Shown here one piece after another: positions 43,879 to 51,993 of a DNA stretch of 64,000 nucleotides (position 1 is the first letter of the stretch; each line of letters opens with the position of its first letter). This DNA comes from Rhizobium sp. WYCCWR10014 (GTDB taxonomy: Bacteria; Pseudomonadota; Alphaproteobacteria; Rhizobiales; Rhizobiaceae), in assembly GCF_001657485.1 (NCBI RefSeq), contig NZ_LXFU01000053.1, positions 103,378 through 167,377 on the forward strand. Reading direction: 5' to 3'. The notes beneath the pieces are model-generated. The model was given only the letters and a program-made list of their open reading frames with translations. It was not told the DNA's origin and did no database searches. The position numbers were made by a program, and so were the translations under genes.

Positions 43879-44666
43879 CACACTTGGGGCAAGGTCTTGA
43901 GGACGGCGTCCGAATTGCAGACGAAGCCGAAGCATTTCTTGACGTTCCAGATCGTCGCCTCGCTGCAGAAGTCTGGCGAACTGGTGGCACAGCAATCGGC
44001 CAGCATGATGCAGCCATAGCCAAGGAAATTGGCATCGGTCAGCGTATGAAGCACGCATTGGTCGGTGTTGCAGCCGGCAAACAGGATGGTACGCGTGCCG
44101 AGATTGCGCAGGATGGAATCCAGCGGCGTGTCCCAGAAACCGCTGATCCTGTACTTGTCGACCCGAACGTCACCGGGCTGCGGTTTGAGCTCATCGACCA
44201 CCTCGGCCGCCCAGGAATCCTTCTCCAGGACGTGCGCGCCGTTGGACGGCAGTGGATCGCCGAGCCCGATGCCCTCGCCACTGTTCTTGTAGAGATGAAG
44301 CTGGTTCGGCGGCATGTTGAGGAGGTCCGGTCTATTTCCCCAGTTTACCCAGATGACAGGCACCTCGGCTTGGCGGAGTTGCGGAAGGAGTTTCTGCAAA
44401 GGCGCGATCGCGGCGCGATCCGCCTCATAGTTGCCGCCGATATGATCCACCCAACCATCCTTGGCACAAAAATCGTTCTGCATGTCGATAACCACAATTG
44501 CTGTGCGGGCGAGGTCGATGGTCACGCCTTGCGGTTCGGCATCGATTGTCACGACCCTTGGCAAAATGGCGGGCAAAGTCATATCGACATTGGTCGGCGT
44601 TGCCCGCCAAGCGGTGTTACGGCCCTTTCCGAGGATGCCGCCACTCGTCGCATCTAAGCCCGCCAT
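43878..44666 (-). CDS. Isochorismatase-family amidohydrolase (RutB/biuret hydrolase-like)
   Basis: Cysteine hydrolase of 262 aa with the family triad D61 (VVIDMQNDF), K171 (VDKYRISGFWDTPLD) and C204 (GCNTDQCVLHTL). The order DxKPxxSxFxxTxLD-like and the extended middle segment resemble RutB (ureidoacrylate hydrolase) and biuret hydrolase more than phenazine isochorismatases. It cleaves a C-N amide or carbamoyl bond. CAGGAGAA lies 9 bases before the ATG at 44666. First gene of the arm driven by the minus-strand sigma-54 promoter, 32 nt downstream of the expected start. Confidence 0.87.
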   Translation of the reverse strand: MAGLDATSGGILGKGRNTAWRATPTNVDMTLPAILPRVVTIDAEPQGVTIDLARTAIVVIDMQNDFCAKDGWVDHIGGNYEADRAAIAPLQKLLPQLRQAEVPVIWVNWGNRPDLLNMPPNQLHLYKNSGEGIGLGDPLPSNGAHVLEKDSWAAEVVDELKPQPGDVRVDKYRISGFWDTPLDSILRNLGTRTILFAGCNTDQCVLHTLTDANFLGYGCIMLADCCATSSPDFCSEATIWNVKKCFGFVCNSDAVLKTLPQV

Positions 44667-44708
44667 TTCCCATTCTCCTGCTGCTCTCGAACCAATTGCA
44701 GTCGTCGA

Positions 44709-44724
44709 TGCAAGCGTCATGCCA
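44709..44724 (-). promoter_or_regulatory. Sigma-54 promoter of the amidohydrolase arm
   Basis: Minus strand TGGCATGACGCTTGCA fits the RpoN consensus TGGCACG-N4-TTGCA with one change and has GG and GC exactly 12 bases apart (-24/-12). Transcription would start near 44698, about 32 nt before the isochorismatase-family start. Confidence 0.8.
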
Positions 44725-44775
44725 TAGCGGGAAAGCCCGGTCTGCCGCAGAAAATGGCGGTCCTCGCACCCGGAC

Positions 44776-44792
44776 TGCAGATCAATTGTGCA
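44776..44792. promoter_or_regulatory. Candidate NtrC enhancer site
   Basis: TGCAGATCAATTGTGCA agrees with the NtrC consensus (TGCACYAWWWTGGTGCA) at 12 of 17 positions including both outer TGCA halves. It lies between the two sigma-54 promoters, 52 bp from one and about 95 bp from the other, where an enhancer shared by both would be expected. Confidence 0.5.
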
Positions 44793-44886
44793 GCATCGAG
44801 CTGGATCTGGATAATAAATAATCATTTACTTACTTCGTTGAAGCTGAAGTCACAAATTTGTATTTATAATCAAATGGATATTGATG

Positions 44887-44901
44887 TGGCATAGGCTTTG
44901 C
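44887..44901 (+). promoter_or_regulatory. Sigma-54 promoter of the BMP transporter arm
   Basis: TGGCATAGGCTTTGC has GG and GC 12 bases apart and matches the -24/-12 elements (TGGCA...TTGC). Expected start near 44913, giving a leader of about 60 nt before the receptor gene. Confidence 0.75.
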
Positions 44902-44974
44902 CTCCACTTTTCAATGGGAGCTAAAGCGGTTCATCCGCCATCGTTCCGGCGTTCAATCAACAAAGGGAAGCAAA

Positions 44975-45946
44975 ATGATCAAACGGCGAAATGTTCTCAT
45001 GGCTATGACCACGCTTGCACTGGTCGGAACGAGCCTTGGCGGCGCGATGGCGCAAACCCCGTTGTCGGTCGGTATCCTTATTCCGGGATCGAAGACCGAT
45101 AAAGGCTGGATGGAATCGGGTTATGACGGTCTGGTCGCGGCGCAGAAGAAATATGGCGACAAGATCGCCGTTCAGATGATTGAAAACATCAACTATGCAG
45201 ATATGGAGCAGGCGCTTACGCAACTCGCCTCCTCCAACGCACTGGTGATCGGCGTCGGCGGCCAGACCCAGGCTGCGGTGATGAAAATCGCGAAGCGTTT
45301 TCCCGACATCAAATTCTCGATCGTCGGCGGCAATGCCGGCGCCGAACTCCCGAACGTCGCCGGTTATGATGTGAAACAGGCCGAGATCGCGTTCGTCGCA
45401 GGCGCGGCGGCCGCAATGCTCTCGAAGAGCGGCGCAGTGTCATATGTCGGCGGCATGGAACTTCCGTCGATCGTCAACGCCGGCAAAGAATTCGGCAACG
45501 GCGCGAAATACGTCAATCCGAATGTCAAATATTTCGAAGCCTATACCGGCGACTTCGATGACCTCGCAAAGGCCAAGGAAGCGACGTTGACGGCGATCGC
45601 GCAAGGTGCGGACGTTCACTATCACATCCTGAACCTCGGCCTGCGCGGCATGGAGCAGGCCGCCAAGGAGAAGGGCACCCACATCATCGGCTCTTACACC
45701 AATTATTGCGGCACCGATCCGCTCTATTTGGCATATTCGATCACCGGGGTGGGCTTCCAGGTGAAGTATGCGATCGACGAAACAGTCGGGGGCACCTGGA
45801 AGGCCGGTTACAAGCCCTTCGGCTTGGCGATGGGCCCGGAAGCTTCCGACATGGCTGTCTGCAACGCCACCGACGAAATGGCAAAGAAGCTCAAGGCCAT
45901 CATCGAGGACATCAAGTCCGGCAAGATCAAGGTGCTGGAGGGCTGA
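44975..45946 (+). CDS. BMP-family substrate-binding protein (nucleoside/nucleobase type)
   Basis: Periplasmic receptor of 323 aa of the basic membrane protein (PnrA-like) family. The signal peptide is about 26 residues (ending GGAMA). PLSVGILIPGSKTDKGWMESGYDGL and the later GYDVKQAEIAFVAGAAAAML are typical BMP segments. BMP receptors with RbsA-like ATPases usually import purine nucleosides or related ring nitrogen compounds. AGGGAAGC stands before the ATG. First gene of the plus-strand arm. The sigma-54 promoter and amidohydrolase neighbours suggest a nitrogen-source ligand. Confidence 0.92.
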   Translation: MIKRRNVLMAMTTLALVGTSLGGAMAQTPLSVGILIPGSKTDKGWMESGYDGLVAAQKKYGDKIAVQMIENINYADMEQALTQLASSNALVIGVGGQTQAAVMKIAKRFPDIKFSIVGGNAGAELPNVAGYDVKQAEIAFVAGAAAAMLSKSGAVSYVGGMELPSIVNAGKEFGNGAKYVNPNVKYFEAYTGDFDDLAKAKEATLTAIAQGADVHYHILNLGLRGMEQAAKEKGTHIIGSYTNYCGTDPLYLAYSITGVGFQVKYAIDETVGGTWKAGYKPFGLAMGPEASDMAVCNATDEMAKKLKAIIEDIKSGKIKVLEG

Positions 45947-47508
45947 TGCGCAGCGAGAGAAGCATAGGGGCCAAGGCAGCGCCACTCCTTTCGTTGAAGG
46001 GTATCGGCAAGCTCTTCGGCGCGTTCGAGGCACTGGCGGGAATCGATATCGATTTTCACCCTTTCGAAGTCCATTGTCTCCTGGGCGAAAACGGCGCTGG
46101 GAAATCCACCCTTTGCAATCTCATCTTCGGCATCAATCGCCCAAGTGCTGGCCAAATGATTCTCGAGGGCAGACCCTACCTGCCCTCGAAACCGCGCGAG
46201 GCGCTAACAAGTGGCATTGCCATGGTTCACCAGCATTTCAGCCTGGTGAATGAACTCTCGGTCATCGATAACCTCCTGCTCGGCCGTGGCTTCGGGCGGC
46301 TGGACAGAAAAGGCGAAAGTGAACGGCTCGAGGCGATGTCGCGGCGTTTCGGCCTTGAAATTTCGCCAGCCGCGATCGTCGGCGACCTGTCGGTCGGCCA
46401 GCGGCAGCGGGTCGAAATCGTCAAATGCCTCATGAACAGTCCGCGCGTCCTGGTGCTCGACGAACCGACCGCCGTGCTGTTGCCAGACGAGATCAGTGCC
46501 CTGCTCGGTATCTGCCGGCAGGTGGCCGAAAGCGGCTGCGCCGTGGTCATGGTTACCCATAAGCTCGCTGAGATCGAGCGCGTCGCAGATCGGGTCACCG
46601 TCCTTCATCGCGGACGAATTGCCGCTCGGTCGGATCAGCCCGCGTCCGAGATCAGCCGGCTTGTCGGAGCAATGATCCACCGTCCCGACATCGATCCGGA
46701 TGCGGTGATCGGTGCCCGGGCCGTTGCCTCCCGCAAGCCTGAAACTCCCGTACGCCCGACCCGCGAAGCCATGCAGATAGACGGGATCACAGTTGTCGAT
46801 CGTCTCGGTGTCAAGCGTCTCGACGACATCACTCTGACGGTCGGCTGCGGCGAAGTGGTTGGTATCGCCGGCGTTGAAGGCAACGGCCAAAGCGAACTCG
46901 GCGCCGTCCTTGCCGGCCTGCTGAGGCCAAGCGAGGGTCGTTGGTTTGCCGGGAACCGAGAACTCACGAAGGCGACCCCGCGCCAGATTACCGGGGCGGG
47001 CGTCGGCATCGTGCCGGAGGATCGCCATGCGGTCGGAGCGATTTCCAGGATGACGCTGGCGGACAACCTGTTTCTCAATCGCATGCATCAGTTTAGCCGA
47101 TTCCGCATGATCGACCGTCGTGCACAGCGAAAGGCGGCCGAACAGGCAATGGCGCGTTTCGATGTTCGCGCCGCCGGACCGCTCGTGCCTTTTGGCAGCC
47201 TTTCGGGAGGCAACCAGCAGAAGGCGGTTCTCGGGCGGGAACTGACCACGCAGAATCTCAACTTCCTACTTGCCGCGCAACCGACGCGGGGCCTGGATGT
47301 CGGCGCGATCGAAGCCGTCTACGGGCTGGTCCGCGATGCCGCCGATGCCGGCGTTGGCGTACTTCTGATTTCATCCGAACTGGACGAATTGATTTCCGTC
47401 GCCGACCGGATCCTTGTCTTCTATCGTGGACGGATCGTCGGTGAACATGTCGCGCGGCCCGAGAACGGCCACGCTATCGGGGCACTGATGTCGGGGCAGG
47501 CAGCATGA
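45946..47508 (+). CDS. Double-domain ABC ATPase of a BMP-type importer
   Basis: Tandem ATP-binding protein of 520 aa (YufO/NupO-like). The first domain has Walker A GENGAGKST at 47-55, signature LSVGQRQRVEIV and Walker B LVLDEPTAVL. The second has the degenerate P-loop GVEGNGQSELG, signature LSGGNQQKAVLG and AAQPTRGLDVGAI, the normal pattern in this class. The ATG at 45946 shares its A with the receptor stop (TGATG). It powers the two permeases that follow with 4-base overlaps. Confidence 0.93.
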   Translation: MRSERSIGAKAAPLLSLKGIGKLFGAFEALAGIDIDFHPFEVHCLLGENGAGKSTLCNLIFGINRPSAGQMILEGRPYLPSKPREALTSGIAMVHQHFSLVNELSVIDNLLLGRGFGRLDRKGESERLEAMSRRFGLEISPAAIVGDLSVGQRQRVEIVKCLMNSPRVLVLDEPTAVLLPDEISALLGICRQVAESGCAVVMVTHKLAEIERVADRVTVLHRGRIAARSDQPASEISRLVGAMIHRPDIDPDAVIGARAVASRKPETPVRPTREAMQIDGITVVDRLGVKRLDDITLTVGCGEVVGIAGVEGNGQSELGAVLAGLLRPSEGRWFAGNRELTKATPRQITGAGVGIVPEDRHAVGAISRMTLADNLFLNRMHQFSRFRMIDRRAQRKAAEQAMARFDVRAAGPLVPFGSLSGGNQQKAVLGRELTTQNLNFLLAAQPTRGLDVGAIEAVYGLVRDAADAGVGVLLISSELDELISVADRILVFYRGRIVGEHVARPENGHAIGALMSGQAA

Positions 47509-48593
47509 GTGCAAGCACGACAGCAAATCCATCATCCCTTTCACCTCTCTCCGCCCTTCTGCCCGTGCTTCTTCCGGCTGCTGCCGTGCTTGCGGCCGTG
47601 GTGGTGGGGATGATCGTCGTGGTCGCCATGGGTGTAACGCTCGACAAGGCGGTCATGGCATTCTATCGCGGCGCTTTCGGAAACGCATATGCGATCTCGG
47701 CCTCGCTCAACCGCGCAGTCGCGCTCGCGCTCGTCGGCGTTGGCTTCATCATCGCCAACCGTGCCGGCCTGACCAATGTCGGCGGCGAGGGCCAGATCGC
47801 TATCGGAGGCATCGTCGCCACCGCATTCTGTCTGATGCCCGGAATGGCAGACCTGCCCCTCGGGCTTTCCTATCTGCTGCCGCTGCTGGCTGCATCACTT
47901 GCCGGCGGCCTTTGGGGTGGGATTGCCGGAATGTTGCGGGTCAGGGCCGGCACCAATGAGGTTATTGCCACCCTCCTTCTCTCCTTTATCGCTGTCTGGC
48001 TTCTGTACTGGTGCGTGCAATCGGAGAACCTGTTGCGCCAGCCAATGACCAGTGCGGCGACATTACCCGAATCGCTTGCCATTCCAGAGGCAACCCAGGT
48101 GCCGTTGCTGACCGGATCTTACAGCTCCCCGGTAACGCTCGGCCTGCCCATCCTGCTGGGGATTGCAATCATCGCGGCAATCCTGTTGCGCAGGTCGCTT
48201 TATGGCTTCGCCCTAAGCGCCGTCGGGCTGAACCCCATTGCCGCCGCCCGGGCGGGTGTGGCGGTCGGTTTTACTATCATATCGGCCATGTGCCTCGCCG
48301 GCGCATTGGGCGGGCTGGCAGGCGGCCTGATGCTACAGGGTGAGCAATATTCGCTAAAGGCCGGCTTTTCCTCCGGCTACGGTTTCGACGGTCTGGTGGT
48401 CGGACTGCTTGCGCGCGGATCGGTGACGGGCGTGATTGCCGGCGCATTGCTGTTCGGGTTCCTGCGTTCGGGGGGCATATCCATGGAAATGGCAGCCGGC
48501 GTGCCTTCGGCGTTGATCGACGTGCTGCAGGGCCTGATCGTCCTGACGATCGCCAGCGCCGCTTATTATCTCGAGCGGAGAATTGCACGATGA
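47505..48593 (+). CDS. BMP-type ABC transporter permease 1
   Basis: Inner-membrane permease of 362 aa (BPD_transp_2/RbsC-like family), 8-10 hydrophobic segments. Family markers include VGFIIANRAGLTNVGGEGQIAIGG and the later FDGLVVGLLARGSVTGVIAGALLFG. Its ATG overlaps the ATPase stop by 4 bases and its end overlaps permease 2, so all four transporter genes are coupled. Resembles NupP-type permeases. Confidence 0.92.
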   Translation: MSASTTANPSSLSPLSALLPVLLPAAAVLAAVVVGMIVVVAMGVTLDKAVMAFYRGAFGNAYAISASLNRAVALALVGVGFIIANRAGLTNVGGEGQIAIGGIVATAFCLMPGMADLPLGLSYLLPLLAASLAGGLWGGIAGMLRVRAGTNEVIATLLLSFIAVWLLYWCVQSENLLRQPMTSAATLPESLAIPEATQVPLLTGSYSSPVTLGLPILLGIAIIAAILLRRSLYGFALSAVGLNPIAAARAGVAVGFTIISAMCLAGALGGLAGGLMLQGEQYSLKAGFSSGYGFDGLVVGLLARGSVTGVIAGALLFGFLRSGGISMEMAAGVPSALIDVLQGLIVLTIASAAYYLERRIAR

Positions 48594-49495
48594 CGGCAGA
48601 GCTCTTCACCCTGTTCCTCGCCTCGACAGTCCGGCTCGCGGTGCCGCTTTTGTTTGCGGCGACTGGAGAACTCGTGTCCGAGCGAGCGGGGGTCGTCAAC
48701 ATGAGCGTCGAGGGCATGATGCTGACCGGCGCTTTCGGTGGTGCGATGGGGGCGGCCTACACCGGATCGCCCATGCTCGGACTCTGCTGCGCCATCCTCG
48801 CCGTGCTGCCCATCGCTGTGCTGCAATCGGTGATGACCAACACGCTGCGTGCCAATCAGATTGTCACCGGCATCGGCATCAACATCATGGCTCTCGGCCT
48901 GACGACGCTGGGCTACCGAGCCCTTTTCGGTGCAAGATCCCGTGACATCATCCCCGGCTTCGATGCCTGGTCGCCGCCGTTGCTCGGACAAATACCGCTG
49001 GTGGGGGGCGTTTTCCAACAAGTGTGGCTGTTTTACCTGGCAGCCGCCATTATCGCTGTCGTTGGCTACGTCCTGGCACGGACCGGCCTAGGCATCGTTT
49101 TGCGCGCCGCCGGCGACAACCCGCAATCGGTCATCCGCTCGGGTGCGCCATTGAAGGGTGTCCGGCATGCAGCCGTGATCTTCACCGGGGTGATGTCGGC
49201 CCTTGGCGGCGCCTTCCTGTCCATCGGCGACATTCACACCTTTACCGAGGGCATGACAAATGGTGCCGGTTACCTGGCGATCGTCGCCGTGATCTTCGGC
49301 AGTTGGCGGCTCTGGCGCACAGTGGCCGCCTGCCTCCTGTTCGGCGCGGCAACCGCACTGCAATTTCAATTGCCGGCCTTTGGCATTCATATTCCGAATG
49401 CCCTGCTGATCATGATGCCTTATCTGCTGGCATTGCTGGCTGTTGCAGGTGTGGTTGGCCACCAGACAGCACCGCGGGCGTTGACCCAGAACTAA
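48590..49495 (+). CDS. BMP-type ABC transporter permease 2
   Basis: Inner-membrane permease of 301 aa (NupQ-like). Starts LFTLFLASTVRLAVPLLFAATGELVSERAGVVNMSVEGMM taken in part, typical of the short permease of this class. It later has GAFLSIGDIHTFTEGMTNGAGYLAI, strongly conserved in purine/guanosine transporters. Four-base overlap (ATGA) with permease 1. The gene ends 33 bp before the gamma-glutamyltransferase-like gene. Confidence 0.92.
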   Translation: MTAELFTLFLASTVRLAVPLLFAATGELVSERAGVVNMSVEGMMLTGAFGGAMGAAYTGSPMLGLCCAILAVLPIAVLQSVMTNTLRANQIVTGIGINIMALGLTTLGYRALFGARSRDIIPGFDAWSPPLLGQIPLVGGVFQQVWLFYLAAAIIAVVGYVLARTGLGIVLRAAGDNPQSVIRSGAPLKGVRHAAVIFTGVMSALGGAFLSIGDIHTFTEGMTNGAGYLAIVAVIFGSWRLWRTVAACLLFGAATALQFQLPAFGIHIPNALLIMMPYLLALLAVAGVVGHQTAPRALTQN

Positions 49496-49528
49496 AAAAA
49501 CACGCCAATAGACGAAAAGGCAGGAATC

Positions 49529-51118
49529 GTGAGAGAACGCAATTATATAGACCCCGGCCGCTCGCCGGCCATCGGCGAAAACGGCATGGCGGCAACCTCG
49601 CACCCGGCCGCAACGCTAACAGCGATCGACATTCTGCGCGCCGGCGGCAATGCCATCGATGCCGCTCTGGCGGCGGTCGCCGTTCAGAGTGTCGTCGAGC
49701 CGGCCATGACCGGCATCGGCGGTGATTGCTTTGCGATCGTTGCCCCAGCCGGAAAACCCATCATTGCGTTCAACGGATCCGGCCGATCCTGTGCGGGGGC
49801 TGATGCTGAGCGCTTGCGTGCGAAAGGCTTGTCGCGGATCGATGAAGAAAGCCCGGACGCCGTCACCATTCCCGGCGCCGTCGATGCCTGGTGCCAGCTT
49901 TCGCAGACATTCGGCCGAATGGAACTCGCCGAGATCCTGGCGCCGGCCATTGCGCTCGCAGACAACGGCTTCCGCGTTGCCGGCCGGGTAGCGTATGATT
50001 GGGCGCGCGAAGGTAAGCGGCTGGAGCACCATGAGGCGGCGCGTACGCAATTCCTGCCGGGTGGCAAGGCGCCGACGACCGGCGACCGCTTTTCCATACC
50101 CGCATTGGCGGCCACCTTGCGGGCGATCGCCGCCAATGGCCGTACCGCCTTCTATGAAGGCGCCGTTGCCGAGGAAATGGTCTCCGTGCTTCGCGAATGC
50201 GGCGGCCGCCATACTGTAGATGATTTCTCACGCCATCGCGGCTTTGCGACCGAGCCGATCGGTGCGGATTTCCGCGGCCGTCGTGTGCTGGAATGCCCGC
50301 CAAACGGCCAGGGTCTCGCCGCTCTGCTGATTGCCCGGATCCTTGACGGTTTCGATCTGTCGGATAACGCCGTAAGCGAGGCCGATCGTGTTCACCTCTT
50401 GGCTGAAGCCAGCAAGGCAGCTTATCATCAGCGTGACCTGCTGATCGCCGATCCGGACCATATGCGGATTTCCGTCGAGGAAGTTCTGGGCGACCGTTTC
50501 GTTTCCGCATTACGATCCAGAATACGAATGGACCGGGCAAGCGAAGCATCGATCTGGGATGGTCCGGTTCATCGCGATACCGTCTACCTGTCGGTCGTCG
50601 ATCGTGACGGCAATGCAGTTTCGCTGATCAATTCGCTATTCTCCGCGTTTGGCAGCGGCATCTACGCACCGGTATCGGGGGTCCTGTTGCAGAACCGCGG
50701 AAGCGGCTTCTCACTGAACGAAGGCCACGCCAATGAACTCGCACCGCGAAAGCTGCCGCTGCACACGATCATTCCGGGCATGGTGGTCCACAATAACTTG
50801 CCCGTGATGCCCTTCGGCGTCATGGGCGGGCAGTTCCAAGCGACGGGCCACGCACATTTCCTCTCGCATCTCTACGACCGCGGCTTCGATCCGCAGCGCG
50901 CCAACGAGGCGCCTCGCAGCTTCTCCTTTGACGGCAGACTGTCGCTTGAGCCCGCGTTCGGCGATAAGGTCCGCGCCGACCTGGAAGAGCGCGGCCACCG
51001 TACGGAATGGGCAAACGCACCAATCGGCGGCTGCCAGGCAGTTCTTATCGACAGGGCTCGGGGCGTGTTTATTGGAAGCTCGGATCACAGGAAGGACGGG
51101 TTTGCGCTTGGGTATTGA
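49529..51118 (+). CDS. Gamma-glutamyltransferase-family Ntn hydrolase, no signal peptide
   Basis: GGT-like N-terminal nucleophile hydrolase of 529 aa. Precursor features are present: GMAATSHPAATLTAIDILRAGGNAIDAALA near residues 20-47, the autocleavage Thr at about T351 (HRDTVYLSVVDRDGNAVSLI), and late GVMGGQFQATGHAH. Cleavage would give the usual large and small subunits. Unlike typical GGT it lacks an export signal, so it should act in the cytosol. It is the last gene of the BMP operon, and it may hydrolyse a gamma-glutamyl or other amide bond in the imported compound. The start codon is GTG, with GGCAGG upstream. Confidence 0.87.
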   Translation: MRERNYIDPGRSPAIGENGMAATSHPAATLTAIDILRAGGNAIDAALAAVAVQSVVEPAMTGIGGDCFAIVAPAGKPIIAFNGSGRSCAGADAERLRAKGLSRIDEESPDAVTIPGAVDAWCQLSQTFGRMELAEILAPAIALADNGFRVAGRVAYDWAREGKRLEHHEAARTQFLPGGKAPTTGDRFSIPALAATLRAIAANGRTAFYEGAVAEEMVSVLRECGGRHTVDDFSRHRGFATEPIGADFRGRRVLECPPNGQGLAALLIARILDGFDLSDNAVSEADRVHLLAEASKAAYHQRDLLIADPDHMRISVEEVLGDRFVSALRSRIRMDRASEASIWDGPVHRDTVYLSVVDRDGNAVSLINSLFSAFGSGIYAPVSGVLLQNRGSGFSLNEGHANELAPRKLPLHTIIPGMVVHNNLPVMPFGVMGGQFQATGHAHFLSHLYDRGFDPQRANEAPRSFSFDGRLSLEPAFGDKVRADLEERGHRTEWANAPIGGCQAVLIDRARGVFIGSSDHRKDGFALGY

Positions 51119-51153
51119 TACTAAACGAAACGAGCTGCGCGCGCGCCTCGTAC

Positions 51154-51792
51154 TCACTGCTCGAAACCAAGGCTCGCCAGCAGGCGACTGATATAGCCCT
51201 CCAACCCGCCGATCATGTCGAAGCGGGTTGGATCGCGCAGCCAGAGCATCTGAAGGCCGTCCATCACGGCGATCAGCTCGGCTGCCATCGCCCGGCCATC
51301 GATCTTGCCGTCTATCGAGCCATCGGCGACGGCCCGTTCGAAGGTGACGGCGATGTCATTCTGCAGCTGAGTGGCGCGATCGAGAAACCATGCCTTGGCC
51401 GGATGATCCTTCATCAGGCTTTCGGCATTCAGGATGGCGAAGGCCCTGATGACCTCGATCATTTCGGCGTTGCGGCGGAAGACCCCGACCATGCCCTTGA
51501 GCAGGCCGCGGAGGTCGGAACGGTAGGGCCCGATGAAGCTTTCGCTTTCGAGATCACGCTTGTCCAGAATGGCAAGCAGGAGATCGACCTTGGTCGGAAA
51601 ATGGTGCAGCAGGCCGGGCAGCGAGAGGCCGACGTCGCGGGCGACGTCGCCGATGGCGGCATTCTGGTAGCCGTCTTCGGCAAAGCGCCGCATCGCAGCC
51701 GTCAGGATCTCCGCGCGGCGGGCTTCGCCCTTGCGGGATCTGCGTCGTCGCTTTTCGTCCTGTCCGGTCTTCGATTCGAATAACTCTGCCAT
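51154..51792 (-). CDS. TetR-family repressor of the beta-glucosidase
   Basis: TetR/AcrR regulator of 212 aa. The helix-turn-helix lies at about 25-70 (RRAEILTAAMRRFAEDGYQNAAIGDVARDVG and LPGLLHHFPTKVDLL). GGGAGAG lies 5 bases before the ATG at 51792; a TTG at 51807 is an alternative. It is divergent from the GH3 gene with 201 bp between, and a 32-bp dyad there (51855-51886) is its probable operator. Inducer unknown, perhaps the sugar freed by the glucosidase. Confidence 0.88.
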   Translation of the reverse strand: MAELFESKTGQDEKRRRRSRKGEARRAEILTAAMRRFAEDGYQNAAIGDVARDVGLSLPGLLHHFPTKVDLLLAILDKRDLESESFIGPYRSDLRGLLKGMVGVFRRNAEMIEVIRAFAILNAESLMKDHPAKAWFLDRATQLQNDIAVTFERAVADGSIDGKIDGRAMAAELIAVMDGLQMLWLRDPTRFDMIGGLEGYISRLLASLGFEQ

Positions 51793-51847
51793 CGTCTCTC
51801 CCGCCAATTTCTCCGGCGCTCTTTATCCATACATCAGGCTTCGCCAG

Positions 51848-51886
51848 TTGACATCTTAAAAATACCGAGTAATCGGTAGGTTTAAG
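51848..51886 (+). promoter_or_regulatory. Beta-glucosidase promoter with TetR operator dyad
   Basis: The -35 element TTGACA is at 51848-51853. It is followed by a large dyad, CTTAAA-nn-TACCGA (51855-51868), a GTAA centre, and TCGGTA-nn-TTTAAG (51873-51886), 12 of 14 arm positions paired. The dyad covers the spacer and the -10 region, so a bound repressor would block transcription of the GH3 gene. The adjacent divergent TetR gene is the natural candidate. Confidence 0.75.
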
Positions 51887-51993
51887 AACTACGTTACGTG
51901 CTGAGAAGTGCGCGTTTGCCGCCGGATGAGTTAGCAAGCGCATGCTCCGGCAATACTTCGCAGCACCCGAAGTCCATTGAAGGGGAGGTTTGC

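Larger units (their letters stand above)
44667..44974. other. Divergent nitrogen-control region, 308 bp
   Basis: No gene. It separates the amidohydrolase arm from the BMP transporter arm and contains two outward sigma-54 promoters and a candidate NtrC site, annotated separately. It also has dyads CTTC-GTT-GAAG (44833-44843) and ATTTG...CAAAT (44856-44875) that could bind the TetR protein encoded downstream. Confidence 0.65.
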
